Of a stretch of 44,780 bases of DNA, positions 1 to 7,838 are shown one piece after another. Positions within the stretch are counted from its first letter, which is position 1; every line of letters begins with the position of its first letter. The notes under the pieces are model-generated. The model saw nothing but the letters and a program-made list of their open reading frames with translations, was not told the DNA's origin and searched no databases. The stretch lies in NCBI GenBank assembly GCA_947097085.1, contig CAMUQR010000001.1, positions 1-44,780 of the forward strand, in the 5' to 3' direction. The translations under genes and the position numbers were made by a program. The DNA is from an uncultured Candidatus Saccharibacteria bacterium (lineage in GTDB: Bacteria > Patescibacteriota > Saccharimonadia > Saccharimonadales > Saccharimonadaceae).

Positions 1-46
1 TTATAACAGGTGTGAATAGGGTGGGGCAAGATTAAAAAATCCGCAC

Positions 47-68
47 TTTTCCACAGAACTGTGGAAAA
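47..68. repeat. Perfect inverted repeat upstream of mraZ
   Basis: Arms TTTTCCACAG and CTGTGGAAAA are separated by AA, a 10-bp perfect dyad. The right half, GTGGAAAACT, recurs at 152-161 and again at 9224-9233. Each arm differs by one base from a DnaA box (TTATCCACA), but nothing else here suggests an origin. It may be a protein-binding site for the mraZ promoter 50 bp downstream, or a weak terminator for a gene to the left of the window. Confidence 0.5.
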
Positions 69-109
69 CTAGCCAAAAATCCGCCACTTTGTAATAAAAA
101 AGTCGAAAA

Positions 110-161
110 TGGGGGTTGCAGTGGGTGAAAGTGGGTAGTATAATGAAGTCAGTGGAAAACT
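110..161 (+). promoter_or_regulatory. mraZ promoter with MraZ-type operator repeats
   Basis: A -35 TTGCAG (116-121) and a -10 TATAAT (139-144) are spaced by 17 bp. TGGG cores lie at 110-113, 122-125 and 132-135, so the last two are exactly 10 bp apart and sit between the promoter boxes. A GTGG core follows at 152. MraZ is known to bind tandem TGGG/GTGG repeats at about 10-bp spacing in its own promoter in other bacteria. Autorepression of the division cluster is therefore inferred. Confidence 0.75.
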
Positions 162-217
162 AAAAACAAAAACCACTAAAAAACAAACTTTAAAAAACCT
201 ATGAGAGAAAGGTAAAA

Positions 218-586
218 ATGGACACAGACTATTTCGAAAGGAAGCTCGATGACAAGAATCGCTTGACCATCCCAGCTGACTTGCGCAAAGAGTTTGAATC
301 CGGATTGATCCTGACTCGCGGTTTTGGAAAATACCTACATCTTTATTCAAAAAATGTTTGGGATAAAGAAGTAGAACCAGCTTTGGAAGGTAGCATTCTC
401 GACGAGAAAGTTGCCGACATCAACGTTCGGTTCCGCCGTGGTAAAACCGGTGGGATGCTCGACCAAAAACAAGGTCGCATTACCATCGAAAAGCATTTGC
501 TGGATTACGCTGGAATTGACCGTGATGTAGTTGCTGTTAGGGCTGGTAAGTATTGGCGATTGATGCGTCCGGACAGTCTCGATTGA
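218..586 (+). CDS. mraZ: Transcriptional regulator MraZ
   Basis: This 122-aa protein heads the division and cell-wall cluster. It carries two AbrB/SpoVT-like swapped-hairpin half-domains. The first spans about residues 6-50, with the DDKNRLTIPADLR signature (DKGR-type, with N in place of G). The second spans about 77-118, with DQKQGRITI. MraZ normally forms a ring-shaped oligomer that binds repeats in its own promoter, and matching repeats are present at 110-161. It is slightly shorter than the usual 140-150 aa. An AGAAAGG Shine-Dalgarno motif precedes the ATG. The gene ends in TGA, showing TGA is a stop in this genome. It is separated from rsmH by about 360 bp of structured non-coding DNA, unlike the tight coupling found in many bacteria. 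Confidence 0.95.
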   Translation: MDTDYFERKLDDKNRLTIPADLRKEFESGLILTRGFGKYLHLYSKNVWDKEVEPALEGSILDEKVADINVRFRRGKTGGMLDQKQGRITIEKHLLDYAGIDRDVVAVRAGKYWRLMRPDSLD

Positions 587-613
587 CCGACGGCTCATTG
601 CACCCCTGCACAT

Positions 614-892
614 TAACAATTCATTCTAGGTCGGATATCTGGTAACTTGACGGTGGAAGATATTCGAAAACCACCTCACAAAAGTTTCGACGCACTAATA
701 CATAAAACACACACCTCCCAAATTCACATATAAGTCTCTCAAGCGGTTGTTTCTCTCTCCCTTATTTGGAAACAACCGAACCTTATATAATAAAGAATTT
801 AGAACAACTCTATAACACTTTTTTAAAAAACAAACACTTAACAAACACAAACAGTTAAGTTATCAGATACCTGACCTAGAATGACACTGTTA
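614..892 (+). ncRNA. Candidate structured RNA closed by a 31-bp helix (mraZ-rsmH intergenic)
   Basis: Bases 621-651 pair with 854-884 in a helix of 31 positions: 27 Watson-Crick pairs, three G-U pairs and one A-C mismatch. Five more pairs (614-618 with 888-892) extend its base. The G-U pairs favour function as plus-strand RNA over a DNA-level palindrome. Inside lie a perfect 9-bp hairpin (744-752/770-778, CGGTTGTTT arms), a GGTGG/CCACC pairing near 652-675 and an unpaired CCTCCC at 714-719. No coding ORF, Rfam family, clear own promoter or terminator is recognised. It could be a 3' UTR of mraZ mRNA, a separate ncRNA, or a short MITE-like element with inverted ends. Confidence 0.5.
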
Positions 893-911
893 GAAAGGTA
901 GAACCGACTGT

Positions 912-940
912 TTGAGTTTACAAGCGGTTTAGGTTACAAT
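912..940 (+). promoter_or_regulatory. rsmH promoter placing the start site at the ATG
   Basis: TTGAGT (912-917), a 17-bp spacer and TACAAT (935-940) form a good sigma-70-type promoter. The -10 box ends 7 nt before ATG 948, so transcription should start on or next to the start codon, giving a leaderless mRNA. No Shine-Dalgarno motif precedes the gene. Confidence 0.7.
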
Positions 941-947
941 GACAATT

Positions 948-1928
948 ATGTCAGATCTACATCAGTCAGTATTATTAGAAGCGACCTTATGTGAGCTCCA
1001 ACCTCAAGTGGGGGAGTCGTATTTAGATTTAACGGCCGGTATGGGCGGACACGCTCGAGCGGTGTTAGCTCAAACGACTAATTACGCAGATAGTTTGCTA
1101 GTTGATCGCGATGATTTCGCATTAAGTCAATTGGCGGATTTGCGGGCTCAAGGTGCAACGATTTGGAAAAGTGATTTTGCGGCCGCAACTGAGCGACTGG
1201 TGACTGATCAACGACAGTTCGATTTGATTTTGCTGGATTTAGGTGTTTCATCGCCACAGCTTGATCAGGGTGAACGAGGCTTTTCGTTTAATAAAACCGC
1301 CAAGCTCGATATGCGAATGGATCAAACTGCCGAACTTGACGCTTATCAGATTGTTAACTACTACTCGATTGGTCAAATCGTCCAAATTCTGACTGATTAT
1401 GCTGAAATCAAGCCTAAGCTGGCGATGCGAGTCGCCCAGGCGATTGATACAGCTCGACGTCAGCAGGCGATTGAAACCACCACCGAACTAGCCGAGCTTA
1501 TTTGTCAGACTCTACCTTCAAAATTAAAATATAGTAAAACCCATCCGGCGACTAAATATTTTCAGGCAATTCGGATGGCGGTTAACGACGAACTAGGGCA
1601 ATTACGATCGGCACTAGAACGTTTGCCACAATTACTGACCCCAGGCGGGCGAGTGGCGATTATCAGTTTTCATAGTTTAGAAGACCGACTAGTGAAAACT
1701 TTTTTCAAAACTCAGACTCAGCGCGGTTTATTAGCCGAACTGGAGTTAGTCACCCCGAAGCCGATTTTAGGCTCGGTTGAAGACGTTTCCAATCCGCGAT
1801 CACGTAGCGCAGTGCTACGAGTCGCAATGAAAAAACAAAAACAAAAAGGAGGCTATAATGCCAAAACAAATCAAAGTAGCAAGCAAATCACGAGCAACTC
1901 GCGTCATCGTACGCGTAGCTTAAGCTAG
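948..1928 (+). CDS. rsmH: 16S rRNA (cytosine(1402)-N(4))-methyltransferase RsmH
   Basis: RsmH (MraW) methylates N4 of C1402 in 16S rRNA using S-adenosylmethionine. The SAM-binding motif YLDLTAGMGGHA is at about residues 25-36. The family signatures DLGVSSPQLDQGERGFSF and LDMRMD (about 97-125), HPATKYFQAIRMAVNDEL and ISFHSLEDRLVK are all present. I start at ATG 948 (326 aa) rather than ATG 939, because the 939 codon overlaps the -10 box; the 948 start also gives the usual N-terminus with HQSVLLEA. The C-terminal tail is basic and Ser/Asn-rich. Its last codons overlap a Shine-Dalgarno motif and a 21-codon mini-ORF in another frame. Confidence 0.95.
   Translation: MSDLHQSVLLEATLCELQPQVGESYLDLTAGMGGHARAVLAQTTNYADSLLVDRDDFALSQLADLRAQGATIWKSDFAAATERLVTDQRQFDLILLDLGVSSPQLDQGERGFSFNKTAKLDMRMDQTAELDAYQIVNYYSIGQIVQILTDYAEIKPKLAMRVAQAIDTARRQQAIETTTELAELICQTLPSKLKYSKTHPATKYFQAIRMAVNDELGQLRSALERLPQLLTPGGRVAIISFHSLEDRLVKTFFKTQTQRGLLAELELVTPKPILGSVEDVSNPRSRSAVLRVAMKKQKQKGGYNAKTNQSSKQITSNSRHRTRSLS
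1858..1923 (+). CDS. Putative 21-aa leader peptide overlapping the end of rsmH
   Basis: A strong AAGGAGG motif lies 6 nt before an ATG that opens a 21-codon frame beginning MPKQIKVASK, basic in its first half and ending RVIVRVA. It sits in a different frame from rsmH and stops 5 nt before the rsmH stop. It ends just upstream of two mutually exclusive hairpins in the rsmH-ftsL spacer, a layout resembling leader-peptide attenuators. It matches no family I know. It could also be a chance short frame behind a purine-rich stretch. Confidence 0.35.
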   Translation: MPKQIKVASKSRATRVIVRVA

Positions 1929-1947
1929 GCTAATTTACTCACAACAG

Positions 1948-2012
1948 AGAAGCGCCGGCTTCGGGTTCATAATCAACTTGAAGTGGCGTCTTCTCGCCAA
2001 GTTTTATTTTTT
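1948..2012 (+). promoter_or_regulatory. Attenuator-like pair of alternative hairpins between rsmH and ftsL
   Basis: Structure A pairs AGAAG-CGCC (1948-1956) and GCTTCGGGTT (1958-1967) with AACTTGAAGT (1975-1984) and GGCG-T-CTTCT (1985-1994), giving a long, nearly continuous stem around a 7-nt loop. Structure B pairs AACTT (1975-1979) with AAGTT (1999-2003) and TGGCG (1984-1988) with CGCCA (1995-1999), followed directly by a T-rich run to 2012. B looks like a rho-independent terminator, and A uses the same bases (1975-1994). The pair behaves on paper like a terminator/antiterminator switch. Confidence 0.5.
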
Positions 2013-2066
2013 AAACACAATTACCAAAAAACCAACACCAACAAGAATATAGGATTAACACCAACA

Positions 2067-2411
2067 ATGAACAGTATTACTTACGCATCACGGCGGGGAA
2101 ATCGGAATTATGGGCGCAACAAAAACATTTCCGCCTATCAATCCAACATCAAACTCGGTCCTGTAGCTCACACAGTCCTGGTCGGATTGATGATTACGGT
2201 ACTTGGCTTGATTTACCTGACTCAAGCAACCAAAACCACTGGTTATGATTATGAAATTAATAAAGTTGATACGGAAATCGCCGAACTAACCACTAAAAAA
2301 ACTGATCTCGAAATTGAAAAAGCTCGCTTGACGGCTTTGGCTACGATCGAGAATAGTTCAGTGGCGCAAAATATGACGAAGCCGACTCAGACAACTTTTG
2401 TGAAAAATTAG
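2067..2411 (+). CDS. ftsL: FtsL-like division protein
   Basis: The 114-aa protein has a short basic cytoplasmic N-terminus rich in Arg, Asn and Tyr. One transmembrane helix follows (about residues 36-55, VAHTVLVGLMITVLGLIYL), then a heptad-like coiled coil of Lys/Glu/Leu/Thr (about 62-95). Its size, topology and position between rsmH and the class B penicillin-binding protein are those of FtsL, which links the FtsQLB complex to FtsWI. Sequence identity in this family is always low, so the call rests mainly on context. The frame is open from a GTG at 1983, but that lies inside the terminator-like hairpin. ATG 2067 gives the normal FtsL topology. Confidence 0.7.
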   Translation: MNSITYASRRGNRNYGRNKNISAYQSNIKLGPVAHTVLVGLMITVLGLIYLTQATKTTGYDYEINKVDTEIAELTTKKTDLEIEKARLTALATIENSSVAQNMTKPTQTTFVKN

Positions 2412-2553
2412 CACTGGAGTTTTTAAAGTCAAATGGCAACTTGGGAACTAACCGGAGCGATTTTTTGTTGGGTGCGCGTGGTAATTTTAGCAATCCAAGT
2501 GCAATTTTAAGTGGTTTTGGTAGTAAAAGACTAGTGTTAATTAAGCCGGTTAT

Positions 2554-2561
2554 GGTATAAT
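2554..2561 (+). promoter_or_regulatory. Extended -10 promoter element upstream of ftsI
   Basis: TG at 2553-2554 followed by G and TATAAT (2556-2561) forms an extended -10 box within TTATGGTATAAT. No good -35 is seen. A start near 2568 would give a 35-nt leader for ftsI. The same TGGTATAAT string appears before several other genes in the window. Confidence 0.5.
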
Positions 2562-2602
2562 TAGATAAAACAATAACAGTAAAAGGTCTGCATTAAAACA
2601 CC

Positions 2603-4330
2603 GTGAAAATTCTCTTCGCTAAACACAGTCGGGTCCGCATTTTGAGCGGAATTTTAACCGTCACGGTGGCGTTGATTGTGGTGCGTTTGTTTCAACTGCA
2701 AGTGATTGATCATCAAAAATATCGCCAGCTGGCTTATCAAGAACAGGTTAAAAAATTGACGATTCCAGCCCATCGAGGTCTGATTTATGCGTTAGATCAT
2801 CAAACACCAGCACCGCTTGTGATGAATGAGACGGTCTATACGATGTTTGTTGACCCACAAGTAGTGAAGGATGATAAGGCGGTTTTGGCGGCGCTGGTAG
2901 GGTTAAACCAAGATTTAATCATTGGTAATCCAGCCGAAAAACTAACTCAGAAAAATACCCGCTATCAGGTGCTGGCGCGCGGTTTATCCCGTCAACAAGC
3001 CGAAGCAATTAAAGCCAAAAAACTAACTGGTATCGGTTTTCAGGCGGTGAGTCGGCGGATCTATCCGGAGGGAGCGCTAGCCTCGCAAGTGTTAGGTTTT
3101 GTAAATGCGAATGGTGGTCAATATGGCGTTGAAGGCAAGCTCGACAAGCGCTTAACCGGTGAAAATGGCGTGTTAGAGGCGGTGACTGATATTTCCGACG
3201 TGCCACTGACCGTCGGCGAAAAATACACCAACATTCCGGCTCGCAATGGCGATAATCTGGTGCTAAGTATTGATCGCAATATTCAATCGCAAGTCGAAAA
3301 AATCCTCAAAGCTGGTCTGGAAAAAGTTGGCGCCGATAATGGTAGTGCGCTGGTGATGAATCCTCAAACTGGTCAAATTATGGCGATGGTGAATTATCCG
3401 AGTTATTCGGTAGCTGAGTTTAATAAGGTTAAAGATGTGGCACTGTTTAATAATGCGACGGTTGATCGCCCTTATGAGGCCGGATCAGTCATTAAAGTCT
3501 TCACGGTAGCGATGGGTATTAATGAGGGTAAAATCACACCTCAAACTGTGTTTTACAACCAAGATACGGTGAAAGTTGGTGATCGCACCATTAAGAATGC
3601 CTACAAGGGCAAAATCGGTAATATTACGATGCAAGACGCTCTACAATATTCGCTCAACACTGGGATGGTGAATATTATTTCGCGTCTCGGCGGTGGCAAT
3701 ATTGATCGGTCGGCACGTAATATTATTTACAATTATTTTCATGATCGATTCCGGCTTGGTCAAAAAACTAATGTCGAACTACCAGAAACGGCTGGTATTA
3801 TCATCCCGCCAACTGAGGTTGAGGGTAATGCTGTGCGGTATTCGAATATGTCTTTTGGGCAGGGAATGGATGTGACGATGGTGCAAGTGGCGGCGGGATT
3901 TTCGGCGATTATTAATGGTGGCGTTTATTATCAGCCAACTGTTCTGGCTGGTACGGTTGAAAATGGTATTTTTAAGGCACAAGCACCAAAAGTGATTGAT
4001 GGGCAAGTAGTTAAAAACACTACCTCAACCCAGGTACGTCAGATGTTGACTGAGGCACGTCGGCTGTATTATAAAAATGTTGACCGAGCTGGTTATGAAA
4101 TCGGCGGTAAAACTGGTACCAGTGAAAAGATTGTTGATGGTAAATATGTGGAAAATCAAACAATTGCGACTTATTTGGGTTATGGCGGGACAAATCGCCC
4201 CGAATATGTCATAATGATTAGAGTGGACGGTAAGGGTAAATACCTGGCTGGTAATACCGATGCCACACCAATTTTTACTGATATTTCCAACTGGTTAATT
4301 GATTATTTAAAACTATATCCGAAGGAGTAA
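2603..4330 (+). CDS. ftsI: Division-specific peptidoglycan transpeptidase (class B PBP, FtsI/PBP2-like)
   Basis: A 575-aa class B penicillin-binding protein that cross-links septal peptidoglycan, acting with FtsW. One N-terminal transmembrane helix (about residues 12-30) is followed by the PBP dimerisation region (about 50-195). The transpeptidase domain has all three catalytic motifs: S295-V-I-K298, S350-L-N352 and K503-T-G. The start is GTG 2603, because the transmembrane segment begins immediately after it. AAAAGG lies rather far upstream (16 nt). The stop is one base from mraY, so the two are surely co-transcribed. No PASTA domains are present at the C-terminus. Confidence 0.93.
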   Translation: MKILFAKHSRVRILSGILTVTVALIVVRLFQLQVIDHQKYRQLAYQEQVKKLTIPAHRGLIYALDHQTPAPLVMNETVYTMFVDPQVVKDDKAVLAALVGLNQDLIIGNPAEKLTQKNTRYQVLARGLSRQQAEAIKAKKLTGIGFQAVSRRIYPEGALASQVLGFVNANGGQYGVEGKLDKRLTGENGVLEAVTDISDVPLTVGEKYTNIPARNGDNLVLSIDRNIQSQVEKILKAGLEKVGADNGSALVMNPQTGQIMAMVNYPSYSVAEFNKVKDVALFNNATVDRPYEAGSVIKVFTVAMGINEGKITPQTVFYNQDTVKVGDRTIKNAYKGKIGNITMQDALQYSLNTGMVNIISRLGGGNIDRSARNIIYNYFHDRFRLGQKTNVELPETAGIIIPPTEVEGNAVRYSNMSFGQGMDVTMVQVAAGFSAIINGGVYYQPTVLAGTVENGIFKAQAPKVIDGQVVKNTTSTQVRQMLTEARRLYYKNVDRAGYEIGGKTGTSEKIVDGKYVENQTIATYLGYGGTNRPEYVIMIRVDGKGKYLAGNTDATPIFTDISNWLIDYLKLYPKE

Positions 4331-4331
4331 G

Positions 4332-5369
4332 ATGATTTTTAGCTCGCTAACCACTATTTCAAATTATGCTCAGAATAGCTTTAGTCTGGCGATTGCCACG
4401 ATAATTATTGCTTTTTTATTGACGCCGATTTACACTCATGTGGCTTATAAATATAAATTCTGGAAAAAACAACGCGAAACCACCACGACGGGCGAAAAAT
4501 TAAAGGTGTTTACTAAACTCCATGCTGCGAAGTTTCGTCGCAATATTCCGACAATGGCTGGCGTAATTATCGTGCTGTCGGTATCGATTGTAACGCTCGG
4601 CTGGAATCTGGATCGTGGTCAAACCTATTTGCCACTGGCTGCGTTGATTGGCGGTGGTTTGGTCGGCTTGATTGACGACGTGATCAACGTGTTCGGCACT
4701 GGCAGGGGCGTGGCTGGTTTGCGGTCAAGTTTGAAATTTATCATGGTGCTATTGCTCGGTTTGGGGCTGGGTTGGTATTTTTATGCGAAACTAGGCTATC
4801 ACACCATGCACGTGCCGTTTGTTGGCAATTGGGATTTGGGTTGGTTGATTATCCCGGTGTTTGCTTTTGCGGTAGTATCAACTGGCAACGCGGTCAATAT
4901 CAGTGACGGCTTGGATGGTTTGGCTGGAGGACTGGCGGCATCGGCTTTCACGGGATTTGGGACAATTGCTTTGTTGCAAGGTCATGTTGGTATGGCTGGG
5001 TTCTGCTTTACGGTTGTGGGGGCGCTGGTGGTGTATTTGTGGTTTAATATTTATCCGGCGCGCTTTTTCATGGGGGATGTTGGTAGTTTTGCCTTGGGTA
5101 CTAGTCTAGGAGTGATCGCAATGCTGACCGATACGTTTTTGCTAGTGCCGGTTATTGGAGCTTTGTTTGTGATTGAAGCTGGTTCGAGCTTACTACAAAT
5201 CACCTCGAAGCGTCTTTTTGGTAAGAAAATCTTCATTTCAGCGCCGATTCATCATCATCTGGAGGCTAAGGGTTGGGAGGAAACGAAAATTACCATGCGC
5301 TTTTGGCTGATTTCGGCAGCAGTGGCAGCGATCGGGGTCTTAATTGCGATCAAAGGTGGTCATGTCTAA
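4332..5369 (+). CDS. mraY: Phospho-N-acetylmuramoyl-pentapeptide-transferase MraY
   Basis: MraY transfers phospho-MurNAc-pentapeptide from UDP to undecaprenyl phosphate, forming lipid I on the inner face of the membrane. The 345-aa protein has about ten transmembrane helices. Catalytic motifs are visible: D115-D116 in GLIDDVINV, NAVNISDGLDGLAGG (about 186-200), FMGDVGSF with D249, and the HHH triad at 307-309. Length is normal. The gene begins one base after ftsI and overlaps ftsW by 8 bp. The next enzyme in the pathway (MurG) is two genes downstream. Confidence 0.96.
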   Translation: MIFSSLTTISNYAQNSFSLAIATIIIAFLLTPIYTHVAYKYKFWKKQRETTTTGEKLKVFTKLHAAKFRRNIPTMAGVIIVLSVSIVTLGWNLDRGQTYLPLAALIGGGLVGLIDDVINVFGTGRGVAGLRSSLKFIMVLLLGLGLGWYFYAKLGYHTMHVPFVGNWDLGWLIIPVFAFAVVSTGNAVNISDGLDGLAGGLAASAFTGFGTIALLQGHVGMAGFCFTVVGALVVYLWFNIYPARFFMGDVGSFALGTSLGVIAMLTDTFLLVPVIGALFVIEAGSSLLQITSKRLFGKKIFISAPIHHHLEAKGWEETKITMRFWLISAAVAAIGVLIAIKGGHV

Positions 5370-6699
5370 AACCTTTTTTGGCACTATTGGTGGGCTGTGG
5401 GCTAACTTTTTAGCAATTGTTGGACAAGCTAGCGGGCGAGTGTCTGATCGGCCAACTCAGGCACGGCGCATTGCGAAGCCGGGACTTAATAATTTAGCTG
5501 GTTCCAGCCAGACAATTGTTCGTAAACATCGTCCAGATTATTACATCGTGATGTATATGATTTTGCTGATGCTAATTGGTTTGGTGCTGATTTATGCGAT
5601 TGGTCCACAGCGCGTAAATCTGCTCAATCGTTCGTTTGATAGTAATAATCAATATAGTCAGACTTATTTTTTCTCGAAGCAGTTGATAAGTTTGGTGCTA
5701 GCGATTGTGGCCTTTGTAATGACCGCCAGCGTACCTCTCGAAAAACTTAAAAAACACGCATTGTTGATTTTAGCTATAGGTCTAGGGGCTGGCATGTTTT
5801 TGTTTATATTCTCAAAACAACCACTGTATAAGCTGGGCTTGGTGCAATGCAGTTTAGGAGCATGTCGGTGGCTGAATTTTCGGTTTATGACTATTCAGGT
5901 AGCTGAAGTAATTAAAATCAGTTTGGTGGTATTTTTTGCGGTATTTTGGAAGTTTTTTGCTGATAAACAAACGCTGAATAAATCAGCCAATCTATTTTAT
6001 TCGGCGGTGATTTTAGCATTAGCGCTGTTAATGATTGTGGTTTGGCAAAATGACTTGGGTACGGGCTTATCAATGGTGTTTATTTTGCTGGCGATGTTAT
6101 GGAATGCTGGCGTGAAACCGCAAATCATGCTATTGATTGCGGTCTGTGGAGCTGTAGTGGCGTTGGGATTTGTGGCTGTAAAACCACACCGTATGGCGCG
6201 GGTGATGACTTTCTTAAAGGGCGATAGTACAGAAATTACCGATTCAACTCGTCATATTATCCAAGCAAAAATCGCTGTTGGCTCGGGCGGAATGTTTGGT
6301 TTAGGGATTGGCAAGAGCGTGCAAGCAACTGGCTACCTACCTGAGGCGATTAACGACTCAATTTTTGCGATTATCGGCGAAGTGTTTGGTTTTGCGGGCT
6401 GTATCGTGGTAGTTGGGTTGTTTGCGGCCTTGGTGGCTCGCTTGCTAAAAAATGTCGCCACGTCTCATGACGCGTTTAATCGGTTATTAATTACTGGAGC
6501 GGCTGCTTGGGTGTTTTCGCATTTTGCGATTAATATTACTTCAATGCTGGGAATTGCGCCGATGACTGGTATAACCTTGCCGTTTTTGAGTTATGGTGGT
6601 ACGAGTATGATTTTTGTGGCGGGGGTGCTTGGCTTGGCGTTTAACGCCTCGCAATTTACGGCACATAGCATTTATTCATTCAAACGAGGTAAACTATGA
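5362..6699 (+). CDS. ftsW: Peptidoglycan glycosyltransferase FtsW (SEDS family)
   Basis: A SEDS-family lipid II polymerase partner of FtsI, 445 aa with about nine or ten transmembrane helices after a 60-residue basic cytoplasmic extension. The C-terminal hallmark GIAPMTGITLPFLSYGGTS is present, as is the NDLGTG motif in the middle. I choose ATG 5362, which follows AAAGGTGG and overlaps the mraY stop by 8 bp, rather than the upstream GTG-type start. It ends in an ATGA overlap with murG, indicating translational coupling. FtsW rather than RodA is inferred from the dcw context. Confidence 0.93.
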   Translation: MSKTFFGTIGGLWANFLAIVGQASGRVSDRPTQARRIAKPGLNNLAGSSQTIVRKHRPDYYIVMYMILLMLIGLVLIYAIGPQRVNLLNRSFDSNNQYSQTYFFSKQLISLVLAIVAFVMTASVPLEKLKKHALLILAIGLGAGMFLFIFSKQPLYKLGLVQCSLGACRWLNFRFMTIQVAEVIKISLVVFFAVFWKFFADKQTLNKSANLFYSAVILALALLMIVVWQNDLGTGLSMVFILLAMLWNAGVKPQIMLLIAVCGAVVALGFVAVKPHRMARVMTFLKGDSTEITDSTRHIIQAKIAVGSGGMFGLGIGKSVQATGYLPEAINDSIFAIIGEVFGFAGCIVVVGLFAALVARLLKNVATSHDAFNRLLITGAAAWVFSHFAINITSMLGIAPMTGITLPFLSYGGTSMIFVAGVLGLAFNASQFTAHSIYSFKRGKL

Positions 6700-7838
6700 A
6701 AATTCTAACAGTTGGTGGCGGTTCGGGTGGACACATTATCCCGGTAGTGGCAGTGGTGGAAAAATTGCACCAGCTGACACCGGAAGCGGAAATTCGTTTT
6801 TGGTGTGATCGCAAGAGTCTGAAAATGGCACGAGAAGCGTTTGCTGGTCAATCGGTTGCAATTAAAGCTATCTCAGCTGGTAAGTTTCGGCGTTATCATC
6901 ACTTCAGTTGGTGGCAACATTTGCGCCCCTCAATTATCATTCCAAATTTGATTGATTTGTTTAAGATCGTTGGGGGTTTTATACAGAGTTGGTGGCGACT
7001 GTTAATTTGGCGACCAGATGTAATTTTTGCAAAAGGTGGTTTTGTGTGCTTGCCAGTGGGGATTGTGGCACACTGGATGGGGATTAAACTGATTATTCAC
7101 GATTCAGACACCGTGGCTGGGCTAACTAATCGGATTTTATCGAAATATGCTGTAAAAATAACAACAGGTATGCCGGTTGAATACTATCGTTATCCAACGA
7201 ACAAAACTGTATTTGTCGGTAGTCCGGTGCGTCAGGGTAGTGGATCGGTCGCTGATCTTAGACAACAGCTGCAGATTTCTCCTGAAAAATTAGTGATTTT
7301 AGTCTCGGGTGGAGGACTAGGTTCGGACTTTTTAAATCGGATGACGCTAGCTAATCTTGAACATTTGCCAGAAAACTGTCAGGTGATTTTGTCGGCCGGC
7401 CGGGATAATTATCAGGCGGTGATTAGTCAAGATTTTGATAAAAACAAGCTCATCGTGCGTGATTTTGTGACTAATTTTGCCGATTATGTGCGATTGGCGG
7501 ATGTGGTAGTGGCGCGGGCTGGGGCAACCACTATTGCTGAGTTGGCGGTGCTAGCTAAACCAGTAATTTTGGTTCCAAATCCGAAGTTGGTTGAGGGCCA
7601 TCAACTCAAAAATGCTCAGATGTTAGCTGATAAACAAGCAGCGGTAGTGCTGGATGAGTTTGCTTTGGAACAAGCGCCGGAGCAATTCGGGAAAGCGATT
7701 AATGAATTATTAGGTGATCAACGTCAGAGAGAAATATTGAGTCATAATATCCAGCAATTTGCGAATCCGCAGTCAGCGTTGATTTTGGCGGAATTAATTA
7801 TTGCGGAAATTAAGGGTGGGGAAGATAAGCGTGGATAA
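6696..7838 (+). CDS. murG: UDP-N-acetylglucosamine--N-acetylmuramyl-pentapeptide GlcNAc transferase MurG
   Basis: MurG adds GlcNAc to lipid I to make lipid II, at the cytoplasmic face of the membrane. The N-terminal GT-B domain begins with MKILTVGGGSGGHIIPV, the donor/acceptor glycine-rich loop. The second domain carries the family motif ARAGATTIAELAVLAKPVI (about residues 270-288) and EGHQLKNAQML. The 380-aa length is normal. A hydrophobic, Trp-rich patch at about 60-105 could sit on the membrane. It overlaps ftsW by 4 bp and ftsQ by 8 bp. Confidence 0.96.
   Translation: MKILTVGGGSGGHIIPVVAVVEKLHQLTPEAEIRFWCDRKSLKMAREAFAGQSVAIKAISAGKFRRYHHFSWWQHLRPSIIIPNLIDLFKIVGGFIQSWWRLLIWRPDVIFAKGGFVCLPVGIVAHWMGIKLIIHDSDTVAGLTNRILSKYAVKITTGMPVEYYRYPTNKTVFVGSPVRQGSGSVADLRQQLQISPEKLVILVSGGGLGSDFLNRMTLANLEHLPENCQVILSAGRDNYQAVISQDFDKNKLIVRDFVTNFADYVRLADVVVARAGATTIAELAVLAKPVILVPNPKLVEGHQLKNAQMLADKQAAVVLDEFALEQAPEQFGKAINELLGDQRQREILSHNIQQFANPQSALILAELIIAEIKGGEDKRG

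Noticed and set aside
47..68. Two DnaA-box-like sequences in inverted orientation suggest an origin.
   Set aside because: Each box has a mismatch and there is no cluster of boxes, AT-rich unwinding element or dnaA/dnaN neighbour. A regulatory dyad is more likely.
2433..2510. A 25-aa hydrophobic frame (MATWELTGAIF...) between ftsL and ftsI.
   Set aside because: It has no good ribosome-binding site and overlaps nothing that supports translation. It is too short to distinguish from chance.
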